A DNA stretch of 64,000 nucleotides from Chamaecrista fasciculata (GCA_003254925.1 QANZ01031777.1:55096-119095); one strand, 5' to 3'. Positions 22,550-39,820 are shown, counted from the first letter of the stretch. Translations and numbers: made by a program. The notes: generated from the sequence alone by a model not told the origin.

Positions 22550-25500
22550 AGATTAAAGATCCACAAGTCTGATAATAAATCATTGATTGTCAGATTGAAC
22601 TTCAAGGAAATCTTCCAAGAGTTATATGCACACACTTCACTAGTTCATTAAACTGTTTGAATACGTAAAAGCACACCATAACAAACACTATAAATGGAAC
22701 AAACAGACCAAGAACTACTTAAAATTCAGTAAATCAGACCTAATTAGATGGGAAGGCACGACTGAGGAAGGACTTGTCCTCTGGAAAAATCTGCAAATCC
22801 TTGTACACCATCAGGAAGTCAACGGCTGCCTCATCAAACTTGACCAAAAAAGCCAGCTTGATCAGGTCAGAAAGCGGACGTACATGATCCACATTCTCAC
22901 AGAGTACACCCACAGAAATTTCTTCTGAGAAATATGTAGCATATTTTATCATATTTTCATTCCCGCAATGCATAATGTCCATTTTCTGTGCAAAAAGTTT
23001 CGAACTATCCCTCTCCCAACTTATCGTCCTGGAAGTTTCCTTTGTAATGATGACCCCTGATGTTAGTGATAAACTATAACTTACAGTGATTGGCTCAGTC
23101 ATCTCATGGACAGTAAGATCAAGAAGACATTGAACAGCTTTATGCCTCTTTTCTGCTTCCATTTTGAGGCTGGAACAAGCAAGAAAACCAAGACTAAGCT
23201 TAACCAATCCCTTAGCTATGAAAATACTCCTTGGATCCACCTGCTTGTTTTCAACACAATCTGGTAGGGATCCTCTTTTCTGCACGGATTCAGATATAGG
23301 GAGAACACCGATTTCCCGGTACATATCTAATAATTTAGACCTCTCCAATGAAGCTTCCGGGAACCAGACAAATACTTCCTCTCCCTCAAAAAGATTCTTC
23401 AAATGAAGGTTGTCAGCAACATAAACATCGCGCCGGTCCAGCAAAACTAATCCATCGGAACTTGATCTAGCAGGCAGTTTCTTCAAGCTTTTGGCTATTT
23501 TTTTCTGTGTCCTTTGGTTCCAATGCTGTGATACAAACATCCAGAACTTAAGGCACTTATCAAGTGAAAATAATTCCACTGAACTCTCCCATTCCTTCCA
23601 TAGCTCAATATAGTCATCAACAGAGGGGTTGTACTTCACATCCATAGCTGAGGAGAAAAAAGGAAGCAACTTCTTTTCATAGCATCTTTCCAATACATTA
23701 AACTTGGAACCAAAAAGAGCATCCTTGTCATGTATGACATTCTTCAAAATTCACCCACTCTCCGTTCTTATCTCCCTTTGGAATCCAAATCCTTTTAGGA
23801 GTTCCTTTCTCTGGTTTCCAATCATATTTCCACAGGTATTTGTATATTCGTATTATGGTGGAAATTTCACAATGCAAGTCAAGATGACTGGCTATTATTG
23901 AGGTCCCTTTTTTAACATCATTGATAACACCAATACCAATGAGTTCTTTCCTGTAAGAGGCAATTTTTGGTCCATAGAAACTCTCATCAATAAAGGGTCC
24001 ATCCATCGGCTCCAGTTCCCACTGAGAATCAAACATTAAACAATTCTTAGGAGATTTATAACCAACATGAGTCTTCAACCAGTTTCTAGATAATTGTTTA
24101 GTGAAGCCATCATCAAAGGATTGAAGACACTCTTGCATTAACCGAATGCATTCCAGAAGAGAGAACACACTTTCGGGAGTAATGGAGGAAGGATCTTGAG
24201 GGAACCATAGACTAGTGGTAACAAACTTCAGCCCATTTTTCAATTCAGTAATGACGCCCATGCTCTTCAACTCTTTCTTAAACTCATGAATGACCTTACC
24301 ATAAAAATTGTCACTGTCATCAATGAAAGGAAGAAGAGTAATTAGAGAGAGTGATTCCCATTCCGGACCAGATAAAATGCACTCAGCAGGAGGCCTGTAA
24401 TCACCAAGCCGTGTCCGCAACCACTTGGCCTTTCTTAAGACTTCATAGAACTCTGGAGAAAAATCATGGTTAGCTTCCTTCAACCGCCTATAACAAGAGA
24501 GAAAGGACTCCAAATGCTCTTTAGTGATGGAATTTTGTGATGCCTTCTGACGGAAAACAACACTAAATGCCTTCATTGCACACTCAAAATCCACCACCAC
24601 TCCCATTTTCTTCAAATAATCTTTGTATGACATAATATTCTCTCCATAGAATTCATGATCAATCACAGGGAAACCACTGAATACCTCAAGAATACAACCC
24701 CATGAAGGGTCATATAAGTAACACATACTTGGAGCTTTGAAACCCGTGCTTGTCTTCAAGCAATTAGTTTCCTTAAGTGCGTTAACAATCTTGTTAGAGG
24801 CATCTGAGAGATGTGAACATTCCAGTATTAAAAGAACAGCCTCAGCTGTCAAACATGTCAAATAAGAGGGTGATTTTAAGTGGTCGATAACAAGTTGGTA
24901 ATTTCCACTTAAGCCAATTCCCACACCCAACAACTGAAGTTCCTCCTTGAAATTATTAATTTCCTCACCATAGTAAGATCCGTCTACGAAAGGGATATCC
25001 TGATTTGCGATGCAGTTTGCCACTCAAAATTAAACAAAACAGATCCAATGGGAGACATGTAACCACGTGATGTCTTCAGCCAGCTTCCCATCTTGATGCT
25101 GCTCACAAATTGGTCTAAGGGAAGAAGGCTTTGCCTCAGATATCGTATGAACTTAAGTATCAAAACAACATGCTCTCTGCTTAATGTGAAAGAAGCAGCG
25201 CGAGACATTAGTTCTTTCCCTATAAATTCACACGCCTCCCCATATTTGAACATCAATCCAACTGTTTTCAACTCTTCCTCATACTCAAGTATTCTATCCC
25301 CATAAAAATCCTGATCAACCAGCGCAATGTCAACAAGAGTAGATCCACTTTGCAAAAGGCTTCCCAACGAAGAACAAATTAAGAATGACTGCAAAGGTGG
25401 CCTATAACCGTTCACCATGACTTTTAGCCAGCTACCTTCCCTTACGGATTTCAGGAACCCCTCTGGCGGGACTCCCTTATACTTGAGGTTTCGAATCCAA

Positions 25501-26745
25501 TCCAAAAGGAAGAAAGCATTCTCCTTAGTGAGAGGAGTATCCACAGCTGAAAACCCAGAATTTGGAGGGGATATATGAGGTATGTCACTAGCTCCAACAT
25601 GACTTTTAAGGAAGTCTATGAGTTCCTTATTGCGTGAACATTGGTCTGCATATTGACGTGGGTGCAAATATTCTTCGTTCAACTCAACATAGCCTTCGTC
25701 TCTCCATGGATTAGAAACAGTTAAACCTGCCCAATTACTTGCACTGGCTGGCACAAGAACCCCAGTTTTGCGTTTGGCCACACTACCATAATTGTTAATT
25801 AGTGGCATAGACTTGCACAGACCATCAATCTCTCTCTTTGAGAAATAATGTTTTGATGAAGAGTGATATAGGAAGTGAGCATATGAAAGGGCAAGGCTAC
25901 AGTCGTCTTCAATAAAACCACAAACTACTTTTGCATACTGGTACAAACTATAAGTAACAATGTTGCCTAATTTTTTAAGCCAATCCAACAAAGTCTGTTT
26001 CGAACTGAGTTGGTGCATTGCTTCCCGAGTACGTTCAGGCATATAAAAAAAACGATTGCTTAGGCATCTGAATTCCTTGTTCCAATCAATTAGCCAGGAG
26101 ACAGGACAAGATTGATTCTGATCAGCTAGCAAAATTGCCTTGCGACTGTTTTGCCTTGGGATTGAATTAAGACTAGAAAAGGACTGATTCCCATCAGAAC
26201 CCACATATTTGATTAGTGATATGTTCGTCATGTTGGACTCAACAAATTTGGACGCCCAGTTGTTAGCAATGAACAATAAAAGACGCAAGTAGACATTTTC
26301 TGGTACTCTCATCACAAGACTCTGGATACACTTGGCGTACCAGTCACTGTTGACAAATTTCACACCCAAAAAATTTGGTATGAGCCTATACTCAGCTTGG
26401 TCAAATGAAGGGTTCAAGATATAAGTTCCATGGGAAGATAGGTCATGCAAGTGATCTCCTTTCTCTCGAGCCTCATTCAAAATAAAAGAACCTCCGGGTG
26501 AATCTTGGAAAGCTGTTGTTTAACTAGTTCCACTTTGTCTGGCTTCAGAGGCAATACAAACGTTGTGGTAGGAAGGGAATCACCCACACGACTAATTTTT
26601 TTTATGTCATGAAGGATTGAGTTCTCCTCAACCCATTCAGGAACTATATACCCAAGCCTGCAATGCGGACAAGGCGCCTCATTGAACCGTTTCTGATATC
26701 CATTGCTAAAAATGTAAGGCTGAGTAGTAATCAGAAATACACATT
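22550..26745 (-). pseudogene. Truncated inverted copy of the NO VEIN-like gene
   Basis: It matches exon 3 of the gene at 1084-8409 plus about 170 bases of its 3' flank, in opposite orientation. The ATPase exons 1 and 2 and the start of exon 3 (GIGFKS) are missing. Three further lesions: a deletion of about 0.7 kb that joins codons near gene position 3956 to those near 4655 and shifts the frame (about 26478-26485); a 1-base loss near 25000; and a 2-base loss near 23737. Between lesions the frame stays open (26755-26477, 26480-24984, 25023-23728, 23747-22740). The central part is nearly identical to the gene and both ends are clearly more diverged. Without the ATP-binding fold the copy cannot make a working family member; a C-terminal fragment or antisense RNA remains possible. 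Confidence 0.92.
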
Positions 26746-27290
26746 GTGACCCCAACGTGAAACGTTAGTTTTGATCAACGTGAAACGTTAGTTTTGATTA
26801 TGTCCCTACTCCCCAATTTCAATCATCCACAAAAGAAACACCATTTTCACACGATTTGAGCTCGGTTTTGATCAGATTTCTTATGGGTTTTAATTTTCGG
26901 ACATCACAAACTTGATTTCTTGGATCAATTTCAAAGATTAAGATCAAAATAGCTCTAAATTCAAAGAAAATCGGACCCGATGAACCCTAAAAAATACCAA
27001 AACAAAATGCAGCAAAACGAAGCATTTTTCTCAAAATTTTCATGTGCAAAATGATCCTTAGGAGCAAAAACTGAGTACCCATAAACTTATTTATCAAAAC
27101 AAACTGAAACGAATACGGATCGAAGCTCAAAAGTTCCAAAAAACGGTACACTAACGAGGGTGGGGGCATAATTGAAACTAACGTTTCACATCGGAAACAC
27201 AAATGACACAAATGAAACGTTAGGGGCATAACTGAAAATTACCACAAACGTTAAGGGCACGAAATGGTGTTTTGCCTACTATTAAAATCA
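26746..27290. repeat. Repeat with ACGTTAG-type arms at the pseudogene border
   Basis: Two tandem copies of 'ACGTGAAACGTTAGTTTTGAT' (shown shortened by one base in some copies) lie at about 26755-26799. An inverted, longer arm lies at 27160-27285, with 'AACTAACGTTTCA' and 'GAAACGTTAGGGGCATAA'. The left arm is much shorter than the right, as if cut where the pseudogene begins. Inside, about 26842-26960 resembles a module within the hAT-like element at 36972-37910. Confidence 0.65.
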
Positions 27291-27409
27291 CACTCTAAAT
27301 ATTTTGTTTTTATGCGTATCTGACTGTGCATGCTCTTTTAATTTTTAAAAAATCAAATAAAAAACTCTAATACTAACGACAAATCATAAGCTTAAAAGAC
27401 TATTTTATA

Positions 27410-28377
27410 TTAAATTTTTTAATTTTGATTTAAACTAAATATTTTGGTTAAATAAATTAATAATATTTCAGATTCTTTTTTTATCAATTTGTGAAAGTCA
27501 TCAAATTAAAAGGAAATAAAAAATTTAAATCTAAACTTAATTTAATGTACTAAAGTGCAAATTTTTTACCCATCAAATATTTTTCAAATCTTGTATAAGA
27601 TACTTTCTATTAGTTTGGCCAAAGTATAAGATACTTTCTTAATAAATCATTTGTAAATAAGTAAATGAGTTTTACATTGAACTTATCAGTAAGCAAAATT
27701 CAATGCATCACAAAAGAAACATCTCTCCCTTTATATACAAATCCAGCATTTATTTTTTAATTTTTATTAAAACTAAATCTTTTTTTTAAATAAATTAATA
27801 ATTTTTAAGATTTTTTGTTTTCAATTTGTGAAAGTCATCAAATTAAAAGGAAATAAAAAATTTAAATCTAAACTTAAATTAATGTACTAAAGTGCAACTT
27901 TTTACCTATAAAATATTTTCAGATCTTGTATTAAGATACTTTCTTTTTGTTTGGCCAAAGTATAAGATACTCCCTTCGGTTCTATATATGTTTTGGAGAA
28001 ATCTTTTTGTTCCAAAATATATGTTGTTTTACAAATTCAAGAGAACATTAATTATTTTTTTACCATTCTATCCATATTATATATAGTAAAGTCATAAATA
28101 AATAAATATTTCTCAGGTAATTTAATAAGAATAGTTTAGTCTTTTTATTTCATTTTTCTCTTCATTCTAGGTGAACTAATCATTTCCTTAATCTGTGTGC
28201 ATTTACCTTAAACATCAGATATATAAAACCGGAGGGAGTTAATAAATCATTTGTAAATAAGAAAATCATTTGTAAATAAGTAAATGAGTTTTACATTGAA
28301 CTTATCACTAAGCAAAATTCAATGCATCACAAAAGAAACATCTCCCCCCTTTATATACAAATCCAGCATTTATTTTA
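27410..28377. repeat. Tandem duplication, second unit with MITE
   Basis: Unit A (about 27410-27754) and unit B (about 27755-28377) share long stretches such as 'TTGTGAAAGTCATCAAATT' and 'GCATCACAAAAGAAACATCT'. Unit B is longer because it carries a Stowaway-like MITE at 27970-28239 and a small internal duplication of 'AATCATTTGTAAATAAG'. Confidence 0.88.
27970..28239. mobile_element. Stowaway-like MITE, copy 1
   Basis: The ends are CTCCCTTCGGTTC and its inverse CCGGAGGGAG, with TA on the left and TTA on the right. The interior is the reverse complement of the element at 59683-59944 (shared phrases such as 'AAACATCAGAT' and 'GTGCATTTACCTTAAAC'-like segments). No coding capacity. Confidence 0.85.
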
Positions 28378-28447
28378 GGGACATTTATTATCATCATTAT
28401 TATTGTTATTCTAAAAAGTTAAAAGAGAGAAACAAACAAACAATATA

Positions 28448-28897
28448 AAGTAAACCTATTATTTGGTCCCTCCTTTTTTACACTTTCAACTATTTGGTCT
28501 TTCATTTATCATAATCGTCAACTATTTAGTCCCTTCATAAAATTACTTGATGGCGTGGACATTAAATGTTTACGTGGAACCCGTTAAATGTCACTTTGAC
28601 ATCCTAGTCACCTAAACCAACTAAATCGAACAAAAAAACACAATCAATCGGCCTAAATTATTAAAACATTTCCAAATCTCAAGTCTTAGGTGATCCCAAA
28701 TAGTTAAATATATGACATTCAATGTGTCACATGTGCATTTAACGAGTAAATCATGAATGCCATTAATGGAGATATGCTAAAGGGAGTAACAAATTGACAT
28801 TTGTAATTTTTAAGGGATCAAATAGTCTATTTGAAAAATGCAGAGACCAAATAGTTGAAAGTGTAAAAAAAGGAGGGACCAAATAGTAAGTTTCCTC
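28448..28897. mobile_element. Mutator-like MITE upstream of UBC27 copy 1
   Basis: The terminal inverted repeats are about 50 bases long. The left end AAGTAAACCTATTATTTGG pairs with the right end GAGGAAACTTACTATTTGG (reverse complement), then both run through GGTCCCTCC and CACTTTCAACTATTTGG. The flanks are AACAATATA at 28439-28447 and 28898-28906, a clean 9-bp duplication. It ends about 300 bases before the UBC27 start codon, within the promoter or leader. Confidence 0.9.
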
Positions 28898-28906
28898 AAC
28901 AATATA

Positions 28907-28967
28907 TAACGCCATTGCGCGATATCTCTCAGCTCTCACTGTCGCGACTCGCCAGTCACCACTACGG

Positions 28968-28998
<31 letters not shown>

Positions 28999-29195
28999 AG
29001 AAGAAGACGAAAGCATAATCAACCTTTATTCTATCTCACTGAAATTTATAGCAAGCGGTGTGTATTTATGTCCTTCATTTTTTCTGTTTCTTTTCTCTTG
29101 TTTTTCTTATCTTCCATTTCGTTTTTCTTTCTTCCTTTCTCACTCTCTTTGATTTCTCGCTTTCTGGGTCCGAAAGAACTCTCAGGTTGAAGAAG
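28907..29195 (+). promoter_or_regulatory. Leader/promoter of UBC27 copy 1
   Basis: Contains a (GA)n tract at 28972-28998 and a pyrimidine-rich stretch before ATG. AGCAAGCG|GTGTGT (about 29055) and CTCTCAG (before 29187) could be a 5' UTR intron; the second UBC27 copy has the same donor-like TAGCG|GTATAT. This is inference from splice-site look only. Confidence 0.4.
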
Positions 29196-31313
<2,118 letters not shown>

Positions 31314-33274
31314 CTGGCTAATTGTGTTCTTGTGAAATACTCTCTAATCTCTATAGTGTTTCTAAAATCATGGTGAAGTTAAGATGGCAGATTGCCTTAG
31401 ATTAATTTAATTTTCTATAGATGTTAAATCTTGTTGAGCCATATCGTATATAGTCTTTTTGTCATACACTTCTCATTATCCTTAATGTCATCACAGGTAT
31501 CAATTTTAATTCATATGCCAAGCTTTCTGCTTTAAGGATTAATTCATTATGATTATGTTCATGGTGCATTGATAAAGGACTAAAACCCTATTTCGGTTCC
31601 AAACATATTAATTCCTTTTATTAGTTGGTTAGTTTTAGATTTTTCTTTTCAATTTGGTTCTTCATAATCCTTTTTGTTATCAATTGAAATTTTTAATTGC
31701 GTGGATGACCTGGTGCCTTTAGATGATAATGGTGCCACATCATCCTCATTTGAAGTCATCTTATTAGTGTAGTTAATAACTCGATAGAATAATTAACATT
31801 AATGACAAATTATTTTTGAGATATCAAATTTAGAATGAACATTTGAAAAAGACTAGTTTGAGGAAAAAAATTAATATGAGGATCGAAATGAGATTTTAGT
31901 TAAGAGTTACGTCGATCAAGTGTATTGTTAGGGATGTCACGCTAGCTTCTTTCATGTAATTGGATCTTTAAATATACATTTAAAGGTATTATATGAATGA
32001 ATATTTAAGTAGATTTGATATATTGAAAACACAGGTAGATTAAGTTAATGATAAATAAATATGTAAATGTAATATGTCTAGTATATCTTTATGTAAAGAT
32101 TTCTTAAGAAATCAATTAGTTGAAAGACGTTAACAAGATGCTAGCAAGCTATTTATGGAAAGTGGTTTTGAATTATTATTTTTCAAGTTTGTAATTGAAT
32201 TGAATGTGGAAGTAGCTCAAGTAAAATCGTATGTACTATGTACGTTCTACCAAAGAAAAATTTGTGTGTACGAAACAGAGAGTAAATATATAATCAGTGA
32301 AAACGAAATAAGTGGTTTTAAATACTATTTATTAAAAAAATACTTTCTTAATTTTTTTAAAAATTCAAAATCTGAATTTATTAAAAAAAATACTATTAAA
32401 TATGATGTAATATGATAAATTGTATATCAATACCTATATTTAATAATAGTTTCTAACAAATCATTGTTTTAATTTTTTTTAGAATACAAGAAAACATCTA
32501 CATTTTTTAAAAAATAAATAAAAAAATTAGTACAAAAATAATTTCAGTACCAACATGAGTTGAATCTATCAAAAGAGATTGATTAGCCTCTCGCAAAATC
32601 ATATGTTAACTGTTAAGGCTAAAGTTTGAATCCCAAAAAATATTTATATTTAATGTTCAACAATTCATAGAATGAGAGTATGAGACTATCTCCCATAGAG
32701 AATACATGCAGAAAAAGAAATAAAAGATAACGTTTTGGCTTCTTTTTTTTTGTTCTTTCTATATATTGATTCACTTGTACTCTTGTAGATGGCCTGAACC
32801 TTGATGGTTAAAAAAAACCCCAAAAAAAAAAAAAAGAAACTTGGACGTTAATGGTTCCCAAATATAGAGAAGAAAGAAAAGCAAAAAGAATAAAAATGAG
32901 AAAGGAACACAGCATCATCATTCACAGTTTCACACCATTACTAGCCACTAGTCCACTACTACTGCTACCACGAGTGTGTGTGTGTGAGAGAAAGAGAGAG
33001 AAATCCAAAGAAAGCATCATCAATCTTCATTCTCTATTTTCTTCCTTCCATTTTCATTTCAATCCCATTGATTTTAGTTATATTGCTAGCGGTATATGCC
33101 ATCCACTTTTGTTTGTTTCTTCCTTTCGCTTTTGCTTTTTTCCTTCTTGTATTGTAAGTTTGCAACAAAAGGGTCTTCCTCTTTCTCTCTCTCTATCTCT
33201 CTCTCTCTCTCTCTCTTGGGTTTTCTCGCTTTCTGGGTCTGACTCTGATTGATTGATTGATTGATTTATTGAAG
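31314..33274. other. Intergenic DNA between the UBC27 copies
   Basis: The first 900 bases or so (31314-32230) match, with divergence, the region after the second UBC27 (35864-36480), showing that the tandem duplication includes 3' flank. The next 600 bases are AT-rich with no clear gene. A tRNA-like phrase (GTTTGAATCCC near 32622) may be a SINE relic. The final 400 bases form the leader of the second copy: (CT)n at 33184-33216 and (GATT)n at 33247-33266. Confidence 0.6.
33184..33270 (+). repeat. (CT)n and (GATT)n repeats before UBC27 copy 2
   Basis: A CT run and a GATT run precede the start codon at 33275. The first copy has a (GA)n tract in its leader instead, so the two paralogous leaders have different simple repeats. 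Confidence 0.85.
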
Positions 33275-35863
<2,589 letters not shown>

Positions 35864-36963
35864 TTAACCTGTGCTTCTGTGAAATACCCTCAAAAGTATT
35901 TCTTTCATTGTGAAGTTCATCATAGCAAGATCACGGACACTGGTTTATATCTAATGATCTATCGTACATAGTCTTTTAAGTTTTTGTTGTTGAAGACTTT
36001 TGCACTTCACATTTTCCTTATTGTCACTACAGGTATGAAATTAAATTCATACGCCAAGCTTTCTTTCTGCTTTGAGTATTAATTCACTATAACTACGTGG
36101 ATAGTGCATTGAGAAGGACCAATGTGGATCAAAGGATATTAGGGATGCCACGTGGGTCAATTAGTTCAGGTAATTAGACATTAAATATCCGACTAAAGTG
36201 ATGATATGAATGGAATATTTAATTTCAGTAGATGTGGTGTATTTCAACTTGTAGACTAAGTCAATGATGAGTTGTGTAAATGTATGAATTTAAATGTCAC
36301 TTATACCGTTACTTGAAGATTTCATGAGAAAAACAATTAGTTGATGATTGAGATGTGGCTTACTACACATGATAAGAAGATGGTATTAAGTTAGTCAAAG
36401 ACTAAGTGATGGTAAATGATTGATTTTCAAGTTTGGTAGTTGAATTGAAGGTGGAAGTAGCTCAACCTCACTCATGTTCTTAAGTCTTAACAACATCAAT
36501 CACACTCCTCACTTTCCAATTTTTCTGTTTGGCATTTTAACCAATTAGTGCACATACAAAACAAAAAGAAAAGCGAATAAAAGAAAGCCAGAGAGAATCG
36601 ATCCTCCACCTTCAACAAACAAAAATATTATTAGTGAATTAATGAGTTACTTTTTAAATTTCCAATTTTTTTCATGTTAAAATACACTCATTACTCTTCA
36701 AGTTTTAGGTTGGGGAGACACCAAACACTTATGATTTATTACCATAGTGTCAAAAAAATGAGGTTGTTTAAGGTATTAAGTGATCTTTTCTTTGGTAAGT
36801 GATCTAAGTTGAAAGTTTAAAGGTCATGTTTGTCAATCTATTCGAACTCAGTGATGTTTTGTGTTTTGCCTTAAAACTTGAGAGGTTTTGAATAATTTGA
36901 TGTTGAAAGTTTAGGGAATTTGTTTGTCAATTTTTAAAATTTCTGAGTGTTTTATGTCTTTGA
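35864..36963. other. 3' flank of UBC27 copy 2
   Basis: Up to about 36480 it is the duplicated 3' flank of the UBC27 unit. Beyond that there is AT-rich DNA without a gene. Confidence 0.55.
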
Positions 36964-36971
36964 GTTAAAAC

Positions 36972-37910
36972 CAATGTTGTTAGAACCGAACTGGATATAG
37001 ACTCGGACAAGTGTTCGGTTCACGGTTTGATCGGTTGAATCGGTCGAACCATTGGTCGGACCGGATGACACAATAAATATTTTTTTAAAATATATTAAAC
37101 ATAAACCCTCTATAATCCTAGAAATCATGGAGTAACTGCATTTTTCTAAACAAGTAAATGGATTAAATGCATCTTAAATAAGATTCCATTAGTCATAAAC
37201 ATGTCCCAAAACTATTAAAATTTTTTTTAATGCCCCCAAAAAATATAGGAAAATAAATTTCTAAAAGGAAATAAAATATTGAGAGGCAAATATCAAAAAA
37301 GATCTAAATTGATCATTAAAAAAAAACAAAATTGCAACTAATTAAAATTAATTTGCAATTACAAAAATAACCAATACTTGATGCATAGCTAATTAGTGGT
37401 CCTTTGGTGCATGAAGATTTCCAAACTATTCAGATTTTGTAATTTTTTTTAATGCAAAAGGACCAAAATGAAAAATTAGCAAAATGTGGGTGGACCAAAA
37501 ATACAAAATGCACCAAAGTAGGAAGCAAGAAAGCTGTTCTTCTTCTTCTTCCACGAGACTGTTCATCCGCCCAATAAACACCATTTTTGGGTCCGTTGAA
37601 AGCTTGGTTTGGACAGATTTTGGATGGATTTTGTGTGTTTCATGATCAAAAATCATTTTCATGGATTAATTTCAAAAGATCAACCTCCAAAAACCACCGA
37701 AAAAACGAACTCACGAAAAAAAAAAATGGGTGAACCAACGGTTTTTTAGGCGGTCTAGCGGTTGAACTCGGTTCTCCGATTTTTTACCGGTTATTTCCGG
37801 TCCAATTCGGTACAAACGGTGTTTTGGTTTTTGGGGTCGAACCCACTCGCTCTCTTGTTCGGTCAGCGGTCTAACCGGTCAGATCGTCCGGTCCGGTTAT
37901 GACAACACTG
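36972..37910. mobile_element. hAT-like non-autonomous element, 939 bp
   Basis: The left end is CAATGTTGTTAGAACCG and the right end, reversed, is CAGTGTTGTCATAACCG. The flanks are GTTAAAAC at 36964-36971 and 37911-37918, an 8-bp duplication as in hAT elements. The subterminal regions are rich in CGGTT/AACCG phrases in both arms (hAT-like subterminal motifs). There is no transposase frame. A stretch near 37575-37690 resembles 26842-26960. Confidence 0.92.
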
Positions 37911-39788
37911 GTTAAAACTCATGAGTCTTAAGTGTATATTAGTTTTCTTTTTAAATTTAATTTTTTGTTTGTTAAGATATTAGTTTAGATTTGACGGTAC
38001 ATGTAAATTAGATTTTATACTTAACAAATAGGTTAAATTTATTGTTTTATATATATATATATATATATATTTGAGAAATTCAATTTTATAATATTTATAT
38101 CTTAAAGATTAAATTAATTTTTTTAAGATTAATTTATTCATGTGTTTATTATGAAATGAATTGATAATAAAGTAAGGGTGACGCTTGATACGTGTGGTTG
38201 CAACTGTTTCCATATTGAGTATGAGGGTTTTCAAAGAGATATAAAAAGTGGTGAGAGTGAGGAAGAATATAATGTGGAAGTGAAGTTGCAATATTAATGG
38301 TGACAGGTTTGGTGATTCATGCAGAATTTAATAATATGGGCTTCTTGTTGGAGAGGATTCATTCCCAATATGTCTAACAAGGCTAATATCACTTATATTA
38401 CTTGGACGGCCTTGATTTATGATGTTAAATATTTAGTAGGAAAAATTGATCTAAACTACTAAAATAATAATTAAATTGTATTAAGACTCTCTGAGTTTTT
38501 AACTGTGTTTACTTGGAATTTGACAGATAAATTTCCTCGACTCTCAACTTTGCTCATTTAAGACTCTTAAATAGCTTCACTTTTTTTAAAAACTCAAGGG
38601 TCCTAAGTGAAACAAAACTCAATGTCACGGTCATTCCTCTTGACTGGGCTAAGTTGTATGGTTAGTGTCAAGTAGTGTTTGGGTATTGATTGGGCTACTT
38701 GATTGATATGAGTATCTAGTGGTAGGTTCATTTTAAGCTCAAATCTCTTTTATTACTTAATGGATATTATCTCAAGCCCAAGACTACTTGAGCCCATGAG
38801 CAGGTCTACTTAGAACTTTTTAATTTTAAAATTTGACAGATAAATTTTTTGGACTCTCAACTTTGCTTATTTAAGACCCTTGAATAGCATCACTTTTTTA
38901 AAAAACTCAAGGGTTCTGAGTAAATAAAATGGAAAGCTTAGGGGTTTTATATGTCAAATTTTAAAATTTAGAGATTCTAATCCCTAAATGAGCATAGTTA
39001 AAAATTTAATAGGTTTATCCGTCAAGTTTCAAAATTCAAAACTTATGGAGTCTTAATAAATTTAACCTAAAATAAATAGTCGTAAATGAGATTAATAAAG
39101 TTCAACATAATTAATAGATTGTTGAGTTTTTTCTGTATAATGTCACGAGTTCAAATAAAATTGTATGTATAGAAAATATTTTGGTAATGATTAATTCTAA
39201 GAGAGAATAAATATTTTGTTTAAATAAATGGTTTTGATGTGACAAAATTTTTTTTACGTATGATCAATTATAATAAAAAAATTTTAAAATATATTTTCTA
39301 ATGACTAATTATAAAAGAGAATAAAATATAATTTTTTTAGTACAATATAATAGAAATATAAGAAATTATACTTCAATCTCATTCATCTTTAAATATTCCT
39401 AGTATTTTTTGGACGACCAAGAATTGGAAAAAAAATTATTATTATTGTTATTATTATGAATTTGTTTTTTTTTTTTAAATCATAATTATTGACTTCCTTT
39501 TCGATTATGAATGAACTTTGACTGCTCTCAAGAGACTTTTTTTTTCGGTAACAAGCTCTTAAGAGACTTGTTCAAAATAAAAATATGTCTATCAAATGTT
39601 GTTTGTGAAATTGTGAGTAATCATGGCTTGTGCAAAAGATAGAGAGGTAGAAGAATAATCAAAAGGCAAACAGATTTACAAAGAGTGTGGTCTAGTAATT
39701 TATTTTTACAATATCTTTCAACTTAAAAAATATTTCGTGATCCATCCCTATTTTTTAAATAAAAAACTTATAGTAAAAATAATCATTA

Positions 39789-39820
<32 letters not shown>

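Noticed and set aside
22550..26745. Processed (retro) pseudogene
   Set aside because: The copy includes 3' flanking sequence beyond the stop and has no A-tail; since it begins inside exon 3, intron loss cannot be tested. Segmental duplication fits better.
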